Positions 44,515-53,172 of a stretch of 64,000 nucleotides of DNA are shown piece by piece. The DNA is from Caldalkalibacillus salinus. GTDB lineage: Bacteria; Bacillota; Bacilli; Caldalkalibacillales; JCM-10596. A program made the translations under genes and the position numbers. How positions within the stretch are numbered: the first letter of the stretch is position 1; each line of letters starts with the position of its first letter. A model generated the notes under the pieces. That model was not told where the DNA came from, did not search any database, and worked only from the letters and a program-made list of their open reading frames with translations. The DNA is taken from NCBI RefSeq assembly GCF_016745835.1, contig NZ_JAERVL010000001.1, positions 186,001 through 250,000 of the forward strand, read 5' to 3'.

Positions 44515-44607
44515 GCGCTCAGTCTGAATCATGTTTATATTACCGTCAACTATATGAATTTTTTATAACTTGTCTATTCAATCCCTACCCAAGAGAGGAG
44601 ATCAAGC

Positions 44608-46146
44608 ATGTCAGATTCATTACAAGACACGTTAAAAGAAAGAGTCAGCCATATCGAACGTGGTGGAGCGGAGAAATACCATCAGAAACAAAAAGAGCAA
44701 AACAAACTTTTCGTCAGAGACCGCTTAAATTTATTACTTGATGATGGCTTACGACATGAAGATGGTAAGTTTGCCAATTGTTTAGCAGAAGGTTTACCTG
44801 CCGATGGGGTCGTCACTGGAACAGGGAAAATTAACGGACAGACTGTTTGTATTATGGCTAATGATTCAACAGTGAAGGCAGGTTCCTGGGGAGCAAGAAC
44901 TGTAGAGAAAATCATTCGCATACAAGAAACGGCTGAAAAACTTAAAGTACCACTCTTGTACTTGGTTGACTCTGCTGGGGCTAGAATTACGGATCAGGTG
45001 GAGATGTTCCCTAATCGACGTGGGGCCGGTCGGATATTTTATAATCAAGTCAAATTATCCGGTGTCATCCCACAGATTTGTTTGTTGTTTGGTCCATCAG
45101 CTGCGGGTGGCGCTTATATCCCCGCCTTCTGCGATGTTGTCATTATGGTAGATCAGAATGCTAGTATGTATCTTGGTTCCCCACGCATGGCTGAGATGGT
45201 CATCGGAGAGAAGGTGACCCTTGAGGAAATGGGAGGCGCTAAGATGCATTGCACAGTAAGTGGTTGTGGAGATATCTTAGCTGCAGATGAAGAAGAAGCC
45301 ATTTCGTTGGCTCAATCTTATTTGTCCTATTTTCCAGCTCATTATAAGGAACGTCCGCCTATCCTGGAGCCTAAGCCACCACACCCGGAAGCAAAACGTG
45401 TGGAGGATATTGTTCCGACGGATCAGAATAAACCCTTTGATATGTATGAGTTGATTGATTCTATCATTGATGAAACCTCTTTCTTCGAAATCAAGAAACG
45501 CTTCGCACCAGAGCTCATCACCGGTTTCGCCCGTTTAAATGGGCAACCGATAGGCATTGTGGCCAATCAATCAAGAGTTAAAGGTGGCGTCTTATTTGTA
45601 GACTCAGCAGATAAAGCCGCCCGTTTCATTACGTTGTGTGACGCTTATCATATCCCCTTACTCTTCTTAGCGGATGTACCTGGCTTCATGATCGGAACAA
45701 AAGTAGAGCAAGCGGGTATTATTAGACACGGGGCTAAAATGATCTCTGCCATGTCTGAGGCTTCTGTGCCTAAAATTTCAGTCATTGTGCGTAAAGCGTA
45801 CGGAGCTGGCCTGTATGCTATGGCTGGCCCTGCGTTTGAACCGGATGCTTGTATCGCTTTGCCCACCGCTTCAATCGCCGTTATGGGGCCTGAGGCTGCC
45901 GTTAATGCCGTTTATAGTAACAAAATCAATGAAATAGAAGATCCACAGGAAAAAATGAGATTTGTAATGGAGAAACGCAAGGAATATCAAGAGAACATCG
46001 ATATTTATCGTTTAGCTGGTGAACTGATCGTCGATGATATCGTCCCGGGAGACGCTTTGCGCGAGCAGTTATTGTACCGTTATGAATCGTATCAAAGCAA
46101 AGAGTTGAACTTCTCCACGCGTAAACATCCGGTATATCCTGTTTGA
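44608..46146 (+). CDS. Acyl-CoA carboxylase beta (carboxyltransferase) subunit
   Basis: A 512-residue carboxyltransferase of the PccB/MccB type with two crotonase-fold halves. The N-terminal half has GKINGQTVCIMANDSTVKAGSWG and LVDSAGARITDQVEMFPNRRGAGRIFYNQVKLSG-like sequences with PSAAGGAYIPAFCD; the C-terminal half has FADVPGFMIGTKVEQ-type LADVPGFMIGTKVEQAGIIRHGAK and AYGAGLYAMAGPAFEPD. It transfers carboxyl from biotin to an acyl-CoA. The acyl-CoA cannot be named from sequence. GAGAGGAG precedes the ATG. Confidence 0.9.
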   Translation: MSDSLQDTLKERVSHIERGGAEKYHQKQKEQNKLFVRDRLNLLLDDGLRHEDGKFANCLAEGLPADGVVTGTGKINGQTVCIMANDSTVKAGSWGARTVEKIIRIQETAEKLKVPLLYLVDSAGARITDQVEMFPNRRGAGRIFYNQVKLSGVIPQICLLFGPSAAGGAYIPAFCDVVIMVDQNASMYLGSPRMAEMVIGEKVTLEEMGGAKMHCTVSGCGDILAADEEEAISLAQSYLSYFPAHYKERPPILEPKPPHPEAKRVEDIVPTDQNKPFDMYELIDSIIDETSFFEIKKRFAPELITGFARLNGQPIGIVANQSRVKGGVLFVDSADKAARFITLCDAYHIPLLFLADVPGFMIGTKVEQAGIIRHGAKMISAMSEASVPKISVIVRKAYGAGLYAMAGPAFEPDACIALPTASIAVMGPEAAVNAVYSNKINEIEDPQEKMRFVMEKRKEYQENIDIYRLAGELIVDDIVPGDALREQLLYRYESYQSKELNFSTRKHPVYPV

Positions 46147-46230
46147 TCAAGTGTATCTTGATCATATTTAAATGACGTCTTTTAGAAAATAAGGGTAGTG
46201 ATGAAGTGTTAAAGTGATGAAGCGATGAAG

Positions 46231-46268
46231 AAAGAAGTGCTGTTGTTCAGCACTTCTTTTGTTTTTTT
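46231..46268 (+). terminator. Terminator of the carboxylase operon
   Basis: GAAGTGCTG (46234-46242) pairs perfectly with CAGCACTTC (46248-46256); TTTTGTTTTTTT follows. Confidence 0.9.
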
Positions 46269-46333
46269 GGATAGGAAAGTATAATGTAAATTAGATGGTA
46301 AACGCACGGTTTTGAAAGGGGGAGGACAGGGAT

Positions 46334-47416
46334 ATGATGTGTGATCAAGGTAAGCAAAGTGATCATCAAAGTGGGCAACACTTGACAGAACCTAAAAAAA
46401 CGCATGTTAAAGATCGCTTAGACCCTTATCGTGTATGTGTGATTGGCGCAGGTTCAATCGGGTTATGGTTCGGAGGAATATCGTCTCTGTTCGCTGACGT
46501 GACTTTTATCACGAGACGAGTGCAACAGGCTGACCGCTTAGTCCAAAATGGTGTCAAACTAATTAGAGATGAGAAGGCAGTCATAAGAGGGGTCGATGCC
46601 TATCCTATGAAAGAAATACGTCATGACCCATCTTTTTTAAGACAATATGATCTCATAGTGGTGTCAGTGAAGCAATATCAGTTACCCAGTGTCATGACTT
46701 TTTTGCAAGATAGTCTATTAACTGAACAGAACGCCCTTTATTTTCTAATGAACGGTATGAGTCATTTAGGACAGCGCTATGATGTTATCAATAGTCCAAT
46801 ATATTTAGGAATGACACAGAGTGGGGCGACACGTTTATCTGATACAGATGTTCAGGAACGTGGTTTAGGGCTAACACTATATGGCAGATATGATCCCGAT
46901 CAATCGTTATCTACACCATCATGTCCTCCTAGCCATTCTAGAGAAAGCGGCCTTTGGCAGTGCATGAAAGAAGGCTTTAATGAACATCATGTGCCATTTG
47001 AATACACGGATCACGTATGGATGCCTATTATACAGAAATGTATTGTTAACGCTTGTATTAACCCTCTGACAGCTTTATTCAGGGTTCAAAATGGTGAACT
47101 GATCGCCGATGAAACGTTACATATCTTGCTAATGCAAGCGTATGAGGAGCTGGCCTCATTTATTTCGGATGCCTACCCAGAGCAAGCTGACAAAATTTTA
47201 AAACAAGGGAAATTAAAGGAGGAAATCATCGATATTTGTAGAATTACAAGTGGAAATATTTCCTCTATGCTTCAAGATATACGAGCATCTCGAGAGACGG
47301 AGATAGACGCCATTAACGGATACTTTATACGTATGGCTGAAAAGCAACAGTTAGGGAGTCTACCGACGCACAACTTCTTATATCGATCTATCAAGTACTT
47401 AGAACAGCAAAACTAG
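46334..47416 (+). CDS. panE: 2-dehydropantoate 2-reductase (PanE/ApbA family)
   Basis: A 360-residue NADPH-dependent ketopantoate reductase for pantothenate synthesis. The dinucleotide motif is VIGAGSIGLWFGG after about 30 extra hydrophilic residues at the N-terminus; the catalytic Lys is in IIQKCIVNACINPLTALF. A further polar insertion (near DPDQSLSTPSCPPSHS) makes it longer than the family average of about 300. Its place matches ylbQ (panE) of B. subtilis. GGGGAGG precedes the ATG. Confidence 0.87.
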   Translation: MMCDQGKQSDHQSGQHLTEPKKTHVKDRLDPYRVCVIGAGSIGLWFGGISSLFADVTFITRRVQQADRLVQNGVKLIRDEKAVIRGVDAYPMKEIRHDPSFLRQYDLIVVSVKQYQLPSVMTFLQDSLLTEQNALYFLMNGMSHLGQRYDVINSPIYLGMTQSGATRLSDTDVQERGLGLTLYGRYDPDQSLSTPSCPPSHSRESGLWQCMKEGFNEHHVPFEYTDHVWMPIIQKCIVNACINPLTALFRVQNGELIADETLHILLMQAYEELASFISDAYPEQADKILKQGKLKEEIIDICRITSGNISSMLQDIRASRETEIDAINGYFIRMAEKQQLGSLPTHNFLYRSIKYLEQQN

Positions 47417-47498
47417 ACCATAATAGTGACTCTGATCTCTGTTTTACAATGGAACGAATCACTGCAAGTTAGAGTCCGCCTCTAGGAGGGTGGTTATA

Positions 47499-47891
47499 TT
47501 GTTAGTTTCAATTATCGCTCATCTCACGGCAGGGTTATCCTTGTTCCCATTGCTTTCCTTTATTCTTCTTTTCTTTGTCTTATATGTTTTCACCAGAGAC
47601 AAACGGTTAGCGGTGCATTGGTCCATAAATGTTACTTGCCTGTTGCTCGTTGTCTCCATATATCTAACGGTCAAACAGCTGTGGGGAATCTCCATTCATT
47701 GGCTACTGGGGACAATAATATTTCTCATTATTTCTGTTTTAACCTATTTGCAATACGCCATAAGAGGAGACATCTATTTAGACAGATTGGCTAAAGGGGC
47801 GATTCGATTAACTTTTTTACTATCTGTTCCCGTGCATGTTGTTTTGTACATATGGGTTGTTATACGTGCGGTTCTAAGTTCGACCACATGA
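47499..47891 (+). CDS. Small integral membrane protein, DUF3397-like
   Basis: A 130-residue protein with four hydrophobic segments and short basic loops (FTRDKRLAVHW, YAIRGDIYLDRLAKGAIR). Its size, topology and place before bshC suggest the DUF3397 family, but this is from context more than clear motifs. The TTG at 47499 lies 8 bases after AGGAGGG; the GTG at 47490 overlaps that site. Function unknown. Confidence 0.65.
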   Translation: MLVSIIAHLTAGLSLFPLLSFILLFFVLYVFTRDKRLAVHWSINVTCLLLVVSIYLTVKQLWGISIHWLLGTIIFLIISVLTYLQYAIRGDIYLDRLAKGAIRLTFLLSVPVHVVLYIWVVIRAVLSSTT

Positions 47892-48099
47892 CGAGCACAC
47901 GAAGGTTTAAGGTTAATAGTGGTGTGATAACCTATCCTAAAGTGATGTGAACCCTTATCGTAGTGTGCCATTTTGAACTGTGATAAACTATACATCATAG
48001 GGTTACTTACTAATTTTACGAATGTGAATGGTCATGGGGGACACGTGTCACTACCACCCACATCTCACATCCATATCGCATAGAAAGGTGTATTGTTTT

Positions 48100-49728
48100 A
48101 TGAATTTGCACGTCAAGGAACATAGCATAGATCAACTCACGTCATTTGGAACAGACTATATCCATCATTTTGACCGTGTAGCTCCTTTTTTTCACTATCA
48201 TCCTTTTGCAGAGGATAGTTATCGTCAAAGAGTAGAGGAGCTCAGACAACAAAACTTTCCAAGAAAAGGGTTAGCCGATGTCATACGCTCGTTTCATCAG
48301 AAGTGGGGCATTCATCCCAACGTAGAAGAGAACTTACGCAAACTAGAAGACAGTCAAAGTGTTGTCGTCATTGGTGGTCAGCAAGCCGGATTGCTATTGG
48401 GGCCCCTTTATACTTTACATAAAGTCATCAGTATCTTGACGTTAGCAAGACAGCAAGAAAAAGAGCTTGGGATTCCAGTGGTGCCAGTGTTTTGGATTGC
48501 GGGAGAGGACCACGATTATCATGAAATTAACCACGTGTTTGTCCCTGGACAAAATGAAAATGTAACCAAATTGTCTTTGTCGGAATCAGAGCAGTCTCGA
48601 ACATCCATGTCTTACCTATCATTACCTAAGGATGAAGTCAGAGCATGGTTAAACCAATTCTTTGAATCGCAGCCAGAGACAGAGTTTAGTCATGAGTTAA
48701 AAGATCTACTCCTATCTAACATGGAGCAGTCCACGACGTTCGTGGATTATTTTGCTTCTCTACTGCACCATTTGTTTCAGGATTACGGCTTACTCATGAT
48801 TGATTCAGCGGACGAAGCCCTAAGGACTTTGGAAACAGAGATGTTCAAACAGGTGATAGAGCGTTATGAAGAGATTGACGGCCACGTCCGACAGGGCATA
48901 AGCGATGTGATGGATAGAGGCTATCAACCCCAAGTTCAGCTAGGGGAATACCCTGCCTTGTTATTCGTTCAAGATCAGGAAGGGCGCTTACTACTAGAAA
49001 AAATTGAGGATGGCTTTCAAGCTAAAGTTGGCGGTTTGCACTTGTCCAAGGATGAATTGCTCAAAATGGCTGAAAACGAGCCCCAGCGCTTGAGTCATAA
49101 TGTGGTCACTCGTCCCCTGATGCAAGAAATGTTATTCCCTACACTTGCCTTCGTTGCGGGACCTGGTGAAACCTCATATTGGGCGCTGTATAAAGGAATG
49201 TTTGAATCGTTTGGCAAGAAGATGCCGGTCCTTGCTCCTCGTATGAGTATGACCCTTATAGAGAAGCCTATCGCTAAGATTTTATCGAAACGAGAGATGC
49301 CTGTGGATACCGTATTTGGCCACATGGACCGTTTTCGTCAACAATGGCTAAAGGAACAGGATCACTTGCAGTTAGAAACGACTTTTACTCAGCTGCGCGA
49401 AAATATCCACCAGGCTTATGAGCCAGTGTTGCAGAAACTCGAGAACGTGCCTGGTATGGATGCACTGGGGTCTAAGAATATTGAGAAGGTTTTAACACAA
49501 GTCGATTACTTAGAAAAAAGAAGTGTAGCTTCTCTTAAGTCTCAGCACGATGTGGCTCTGCGACAGTTTGACAAAGTTGAACAGTCTCTATTTCCTTTAG
49601 GGAAGTTACAGGAACGTACCCATAACCCTTTTACCTTTTTTAATAAGCATGGTATGGTATTAGTGAAGCATTTACTAGATCTTCCACTAGAAGCGAATGG
49701 GCAACACAAGCTCATTTATATTCAATAG
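48100..49728 (+). CDS. bshC: Bacillithiol biosynthesis cysteine-adding enzyme BshC
   Basis: A 542-residue enzyme of the BshC family, which is thought to add cysteine to glucosaminyl-malate in the last step of bacillithiol synthesis. Conserved parts are VVVIGGQQAGLLLGPLYTLHKVISIL, PVVPVFWIAGEDHDYHEINHV with the nucleotide-site HxxH, and FVAGPGETSYWALYKGMF. A coiled coil lies in the C-terminal third. The ATG at 48100 follows AAAGGTG and gives the usual length of about 540; the upstream extension is not typical. It shows that the organism uses bacillithiol. Confidence 0.93.
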   Translation: MNLHVKEHSIDQLTSFGTDYIHHFDRVAPFFHYHPFAEDSYRQRVEELRQQNFPRKGLADVIRSFHQKWGIHPNVEENLRKLEDSQSVVVIGGQQAGLLLGPLYTLHKVISILTLARQQEKELGIPVVPVFWIAGEDHDYHEINHVFVPGQNENVTKLSLSESEQSRTSMSYLSLPKDEVRAWLNQFFESQPETEFSHELKDLLLSNMEQSTTFVDYFASLLHHLFQDYGLLMIDSADEALRTLETEMFKQVIERYEEIDGHVRQGISDVMDRGYQPQVQLGEYPALLFVQDQEGRLLLEKIEDGFQAKVGGLHLSKDELLKMAENEPQRLSHNVVTRPLMQEMLFPTLAFVAGPGETSYWALYKGMFESFGKKMPVLAPRMSMTLIEKPIAKILSKREMPVDTVFGHMDRFRQQWLKEQDHLQLETTFTQLRENIHQAYEPVLQKLENVPGMDALGSKNIEKVLTQVDYLEKRSVASLKSQHDVALRQFDKVEQSLFPLGKLQERTHNPFTFFNKHGMVLVKHLLDLPLEANGQHKLIYIQ

Positions 49729-49793
49729 GCGTATTGACTTAAAGTCTCTTTTATTAAACGGATGAATTGATAAACCAGAAAGGAGAATAGACA

Positions 49794-51053
49794 ATGAGTA
49801 CATTAAACGATAGTCAGATTGCGGATATTAGTCTGGCCAAAGACGGGCATCTGAAAATAGATTGGGTTCGTGAACATATGCCCGTTTTAAATCGAGTCAG
49901 AGAACGTTTTGAACAAGAGAAGCCCTTTGACGGTTTGAAAGTCGCCATTTCTCTACATCTAGAAGCCAAAACAGCGTATTTAGCTAAAGTGGTTCAAGCG
50001 GGTGGGGCGCAAGTGACGATTACAGGAAGCAATCCCCTTTCAACTCAGGATGATGTGTGTGCTGCTTTAGTTGAGGACGGTATACAAGTTTTTGCCCGTT
50101 ATAACCCACCTGAAGAAGAGTATAAGCAACATCTCATGAACACACTTGAGACGAAACCAGATCTTGTCATTGATGATGGTGGAGACTTAGTCTCCATCTT
50201 ACACAGTGAGCGTCCTGACTTAGCCAAACAAATACGTGGAGGAGCAGAGGAAACCACTACAGGCATACTGAGACTTAAAGCTTTGGCAAAAGAAGGCCAG
50301 CTGAAATTTCCGATGGTAGCTGTTAATGATGCTTACTGTAAGTATCTATTTGATAACCGTTACGGCACAGGCCAATCCGTATGGGATGGCATTAACCGGA
50401 CGACGAACCTGGTTGTGGCCGGAAAAACGGTTGTGGTCATAGGTTATGGCTGGTGTGGCCGCGGTGTAGCCATGAGAGCCAAAGGATTAGGGGCCAAAGT
50501 GATCGTCACTGAGATCGACCCGATTAAAGCCATAGAGGCCTACATGGACGGTTTTGAGGTCATGTCAATGGATGAAGCTGCCCAACATGGAGACTACTTT
50601 GTTACTGTGACAGGTAACAAGGACTGCATCCGCAAACCGCATTATCAAGCGATGAAAGATGGCGCTATTTTGGCAAATGCCGGTCACTTCGATGTTGAGA
50701 TCAACATTAATGAATTAGAAGCGTTATCGACGTCTAAGCGCGTGGTACGTCAAAATATTGAGGAGTTCCGTATGGAGGACGGCAGAAACATCTATCTCCT
50801 AGCGGAAGGTCGCCTCGTTAATCTCGCCGCTGGAGACGGCCACCCTGCGGAGATTATGGATATGACTTTTGCCTTACAAGCGTTGGGCTTAGAATATGTG
50901 AATAAGCAATACGAAGCATTAAACAAAGAAGTCGTCAAAGTCCCACAAGAAATTGATGAACAGGTCGCCTCCTACAAACTGGACGCACTAGGCATTAAAA
51001 TAGATTCTCTGACAAAAGAACAAGTATCCTATCTTGATTCTTGGAATGAGTAA
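49794..51053 (+). CDS. S-adenosylhomocysteine hydrolase family protein, archaeal/Thermotoga type
   Basis: A 419-residue NAD-dependent hydrolase that splits S-adenosylhomocysteine (or a deaminated form) to homocysteine and nucleoside. Motifs are SLHLEAKTAYLAKVVQAGGAQVTITGSNPLSTQDDV, the Lys/Asp site in VNDAYCKYLFDNRYGTGQS, the Rossmann loop VIGYGWCGRGVA and GHFDVEI. The ending AEGRLVNLAAGDGHPAEIMDMTFALQAL and the lack of a C-terminal DHYRY-type NAD clamp place it with the short enzymes of archaea and Thermotoga. B. subtilis lacks this gene and uses the MtnN/LuxS route. AAAGGAG precedes the ATG. A strong terminator follows. Confidence 0.9.
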   Translation: MSTLNDSQIADISLAKDGHLKIDWVREHMPVLNRVRERFEQEKPFDGLKVAISLHLEAKTAYLAKVVQAGGAQVTITGSNPLSTQDDVCAALVEDGIQVFARYNPPEEEYKQHLMNTLETKPDLVIDDGGDLVSILHSERPDLAKQIRGGAEETTTGILRLKALAKEGQLKFPMVAVNDAYCKYLFDNRYGTGQSVWDGINRTTNLVVAGKTVVVIGYGWCGRGVAMRAKGLGAKVIVTEIDPIKAIEAYMDGFEVMSMDEAAQHGDYFVTVTGNKDCIRKPHYQAMKDGAILANAGHFDVEININELEALSTSKRVVRQNIEEFRMEDGRNIYLLAEGRLVNLAAGDGHPAEIMDMTFALQALGLEYVNKQYEALNKEVVKVPQEIDEQVASYKLDALGIKIDSLTKEQVSYLDSWNE

Positions 51054-51120
51054 AGAACGGTGTGACAATTTGTCAATATGAAGCGTATAAAGCTTGATAT
51101 CGTCAATAAAAAGAGAAGAA

Positions 51121-51155
51121 AAAAAATCCTGCGCATCTTGCAGGATTTTTTTTTG
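51121..51155 (+). terminator. Terminator before the dcw cluster
   Basis: ATCCTGC (51126-51132) pairs with GCAGGAT (51140-51146), extended by A and T tracts on both sides. Confidence 0.9.
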
Positions 51156-51175
51156 TAGCTTAAAATAGAATCAAC

Positions 51176-51222
51176 GTGGTGGATAGTGGTGGAATGTGGG
51201 GGAGATTGGTTGAGAAGTGGGG
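51176..51222 (+). promoter_or_regulatory. MraZ operator repeats
   Basis: Direct repeats of GTGGT, GTGGT, GTGGG and TTGGT start at 51176, 51186, 51196 and 51206, in an exact 10-base register, with a further GTGGGG at 51217. MraZ of other bacteria binds TGGG-like repeats spaced 10 bases apart before its own gene. A TAGAAT (51166-51171) just upstream may be the -10 box, so binding would sit on the early transcribed region. Confidence 0.75.
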
Positions 51223-51231
51223 TGACACGCC

Positions 51232-51663
51232 ATGTTCATGGGAGAATATCAACATGCTATTGACCAGAAAGGCAGATTAATCATTCCTGCTAAGTTCCGT
51301 GATGATCTAGGAGAGCGCTTTGTGGTCACCCGTGGACTGGATCAATGTTTATTCGTCTATCCCCAAACAGAATGGAAACAAATCGAGCAGAAGCTAAAAT
51401 CTCTACCTTTCACCCGTTCTGATGCGAGAGCTTTTACCCGTTTCTTCTTCTCAGGAGCGACAGAATGTGAATTAGACAAACAGGGGCGGGCCAATATCGC
51501 CGCAAATTTACGTCAATATGCCAAACTCACCAAAGAATGTATCGTCATAGGAGTGAGTAACAGAGTAGAAATTTGGAGCAAGGACATTTGGGAAGAGTAC
51601 TTTAGTCAATCAGAAGCATCATTTAATGAAATTGCAGAGAAAATTGTGGATTTTGATTTATAA
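51232..51663 (+). CDS. mraZ: Transcriptional regulator MraZ
   Basis: A 143-residue protein with two SpoVT/AbrB-like beta-barrel domains, each ending in a DxKGR-type signature ([16 protein letters not shown] and [15 protein letters not shown]). It forms rings and represses the division and cell-wall cluster in other bacteria. First gene of the cluster, preceded by its presumed operator. Confidence 0.95.
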   Translation: MFMGEYQHAIDQKGRLIIPAKFRDDLGERFVVTRGLDQCLFVYPQTEWKQIEQKLKSLPFTRSDARAFTRFFFSGATECELDKQGRANIAANLRQYAKLTKECIVIGVSNRVEIWSKDIWEEYFSQSEASFNEIAEKIVDFDL

Positions 51664-51738
51664 ACCAACGTCTATCTTCTAGCATAATAAGGGTACGCTA
51701 AGAAGGAACTTTGCAATGATACTAGGAGGATAGATGAT

Positions 51739-52668
51739 ATGTTTCATCACGTCACGGTTTTAAGAGAAGAAGCAGTAGAGGGGCTACATATTAACCCAGA
51801 GGGGGTCTACGTCGACTGTACGTTAGGCGGTGCCGGACACAGTGCACTTATCGCTTCTCAATTAACAACGGGTACCCTCATTGCTATAGACCAAGATGAT
51901 CAAGCGTTAGCACATGCAGAAGAAGTATTAGCACCCGTGCTCAATCGTGTCAGGCTCATCAAGAGCAATTTCCGTCAGTTAAAAGACGTTTTAGCACAAT
52001 TAGATATACCGCAAGTGAACGGGGTTTTGTACGACTTAGGCGTATCATCTCCTCAACTAGACGAGGTTGAAAGAGGCTTTAGTTATCAACATGATGCCCC
52101 CTTAGACATGCGGATGGATAAACAGCAAACGATGAGCGCGTACCAAGTGGTTAACGAGTGGACAGAGGAGGATATCGCTCGTGTCATTTATCAGTATGGC
52201 GAAGAGAAGTTCTCTCGTCGCATTGCCAGAAACATCGTTGAAACACGAAAACAACACCCTATTGAACGGACACATCAGCTTGTTGAAGTGATTAAGAAAA
52301 GCATACCGGCTGCAGCAAGACGGCAGGGTCCTCACCCGGCACGACGTACCTTTCAGGGAATACGTATTGCTGTTAATGATGAGTTACAAGCGTTTGAAGA
52401 CTCCTTGCAGCAAGCAACTGACGTCCTAGCACCGTCAGGTCGTGTCAGTGTGATTACATTTCACAGTTTAGAGGATCGCATTTGCAAGCAATTCTTTCAA
52501 AAAATGAGTAAAGGTTGTGTTTGTCCACCGGGCTTCCCTCAGTGTGTATGTGGACAAACCCCCACGTTAAAAAATCTCACAAAGAAACCCAGACTTCCTT
52601 CAGAAGAAGAGTTAGAACATAACCCGCGTGCAAGATCTGCCAAATTGCGAGTAGCAGAAAAGATATAG
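51739..52668 (+). CDS. rsmH: 16S rRNA (cytosine-1402-N4)-methyltransferase RsmH
   Basis: A 309-residue SAM methyltransferase (MraW). It begins [15 protein letters not shown] and has the SAM site [47 protein letters not shown] and the C-terminal VISFHSLEDR-type [16 protein letters not shown]. It methylates C1402 in the ribosomal P site with RsmI. AGGAGGA precedes the ATG. Second gene of the dcw cluster. Confidence 0.96.
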   Translation: MFHHVTVLREEAVEGLHINPEGVYVDCTLGGAGHSALIASQLTTGTLIAIDQDDQALAHAEEVLAPVLNRVRLIKSNFRQLKDVLAQLDIPQVNGVLYDLGVSSPQLDEVERGFSYQHDAPLDMRMDKQQTMSAYQVVNEWTEEDIARVIYQYGEEKFSRRIARNIVETRKQHPIERTHQLVEVIKKSIPAAARRQGPHPARRTFQGIRIAVNDELQAFEDSLQQATDVLAPSGRVSVITFHSLEDRICKQFFQKMSKGCVCPPGFPQCVCGQTPTLKNLTKKPRLPSEEELEHNPRARSAKLRVAEKI

Positions 52669-52737
52669 CCGTCGTTCTTCCGTGTAAGAGAAATTTAGCG
52701 CTAAAGGCGACAACAGTTGTGGTAAAGGGGCGATAAG

Positions 52738-53172
52738 ATGTACCAATATGGAAATGTTGCAACACAATATCAAAAGGAACATAAAAAACGTGTCAATCCT
52801 ACACATCAAAAGCGTCCACAGACACAGCCTCATTCTTCTCCAAAAGGAATGACGACAGGGGAAAAAGTTCTATACTTGCTCACGGTCATCATCGTCGTCA
52901 CGGTATCAAGCTTGTTACTCATGAGAAGTGCCACTATTTCTCAGTTGAGCTACGACATTCAAACGCTAGAAAGGGAAGTGGTCAATATTGAAGATCAAAA
53001 CGCCGCCCTTTCTCTAGAGGTAGCCGAACTGAGTTCACCTGAACGAATTGAGAGAATTGCCAGGGAAGAATGGGGACTTAGCCTAACCGAGTCAACGGTG
53101 CGTATCTTACCAACGCCGCCTTTTACCAGCCAAGACAGACAAGCAGACGGCAAGAGGGAAGGAGAGTCGTGA
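52738..53172 (+). CDS. ftsL: Cell division protein FtsL
   Basis: A 144-residue bitopic membrane protein: basic cytoplasmic N-terminus, one membrane segment (VLYLLTVIIVVTVSSLLLM, about residues 44-62) and an external leucine-zipper-like coiled coil (ISQLSYDIQTLEREVVNIEDQNAALSLEVAEL). It acts in the divisome with DivIC, DivIB and PBP2B. It overlaps pbpB by four bases. The N-terminal part is longer than in B. subtilis. Confidence 0.92.
   Translation: MYQYGNVATQYQKEHKKRVNPTHQKRPQTQPHSSPKGMTTGEKVLYLLTVIIVVTVSSLLLMRSATISQLSYDIQTLEREVVNIEDQNAALSLEVAELSSPERIERIAREEWGLSLTESTVRILPTPPFTSQDRQADGKREGES

Noticed and set aside
51176-51222. Ten-base tandem repeats as a microsatellite or array
   Set aside because: Their place and spacing fit the known MraZ operator better.
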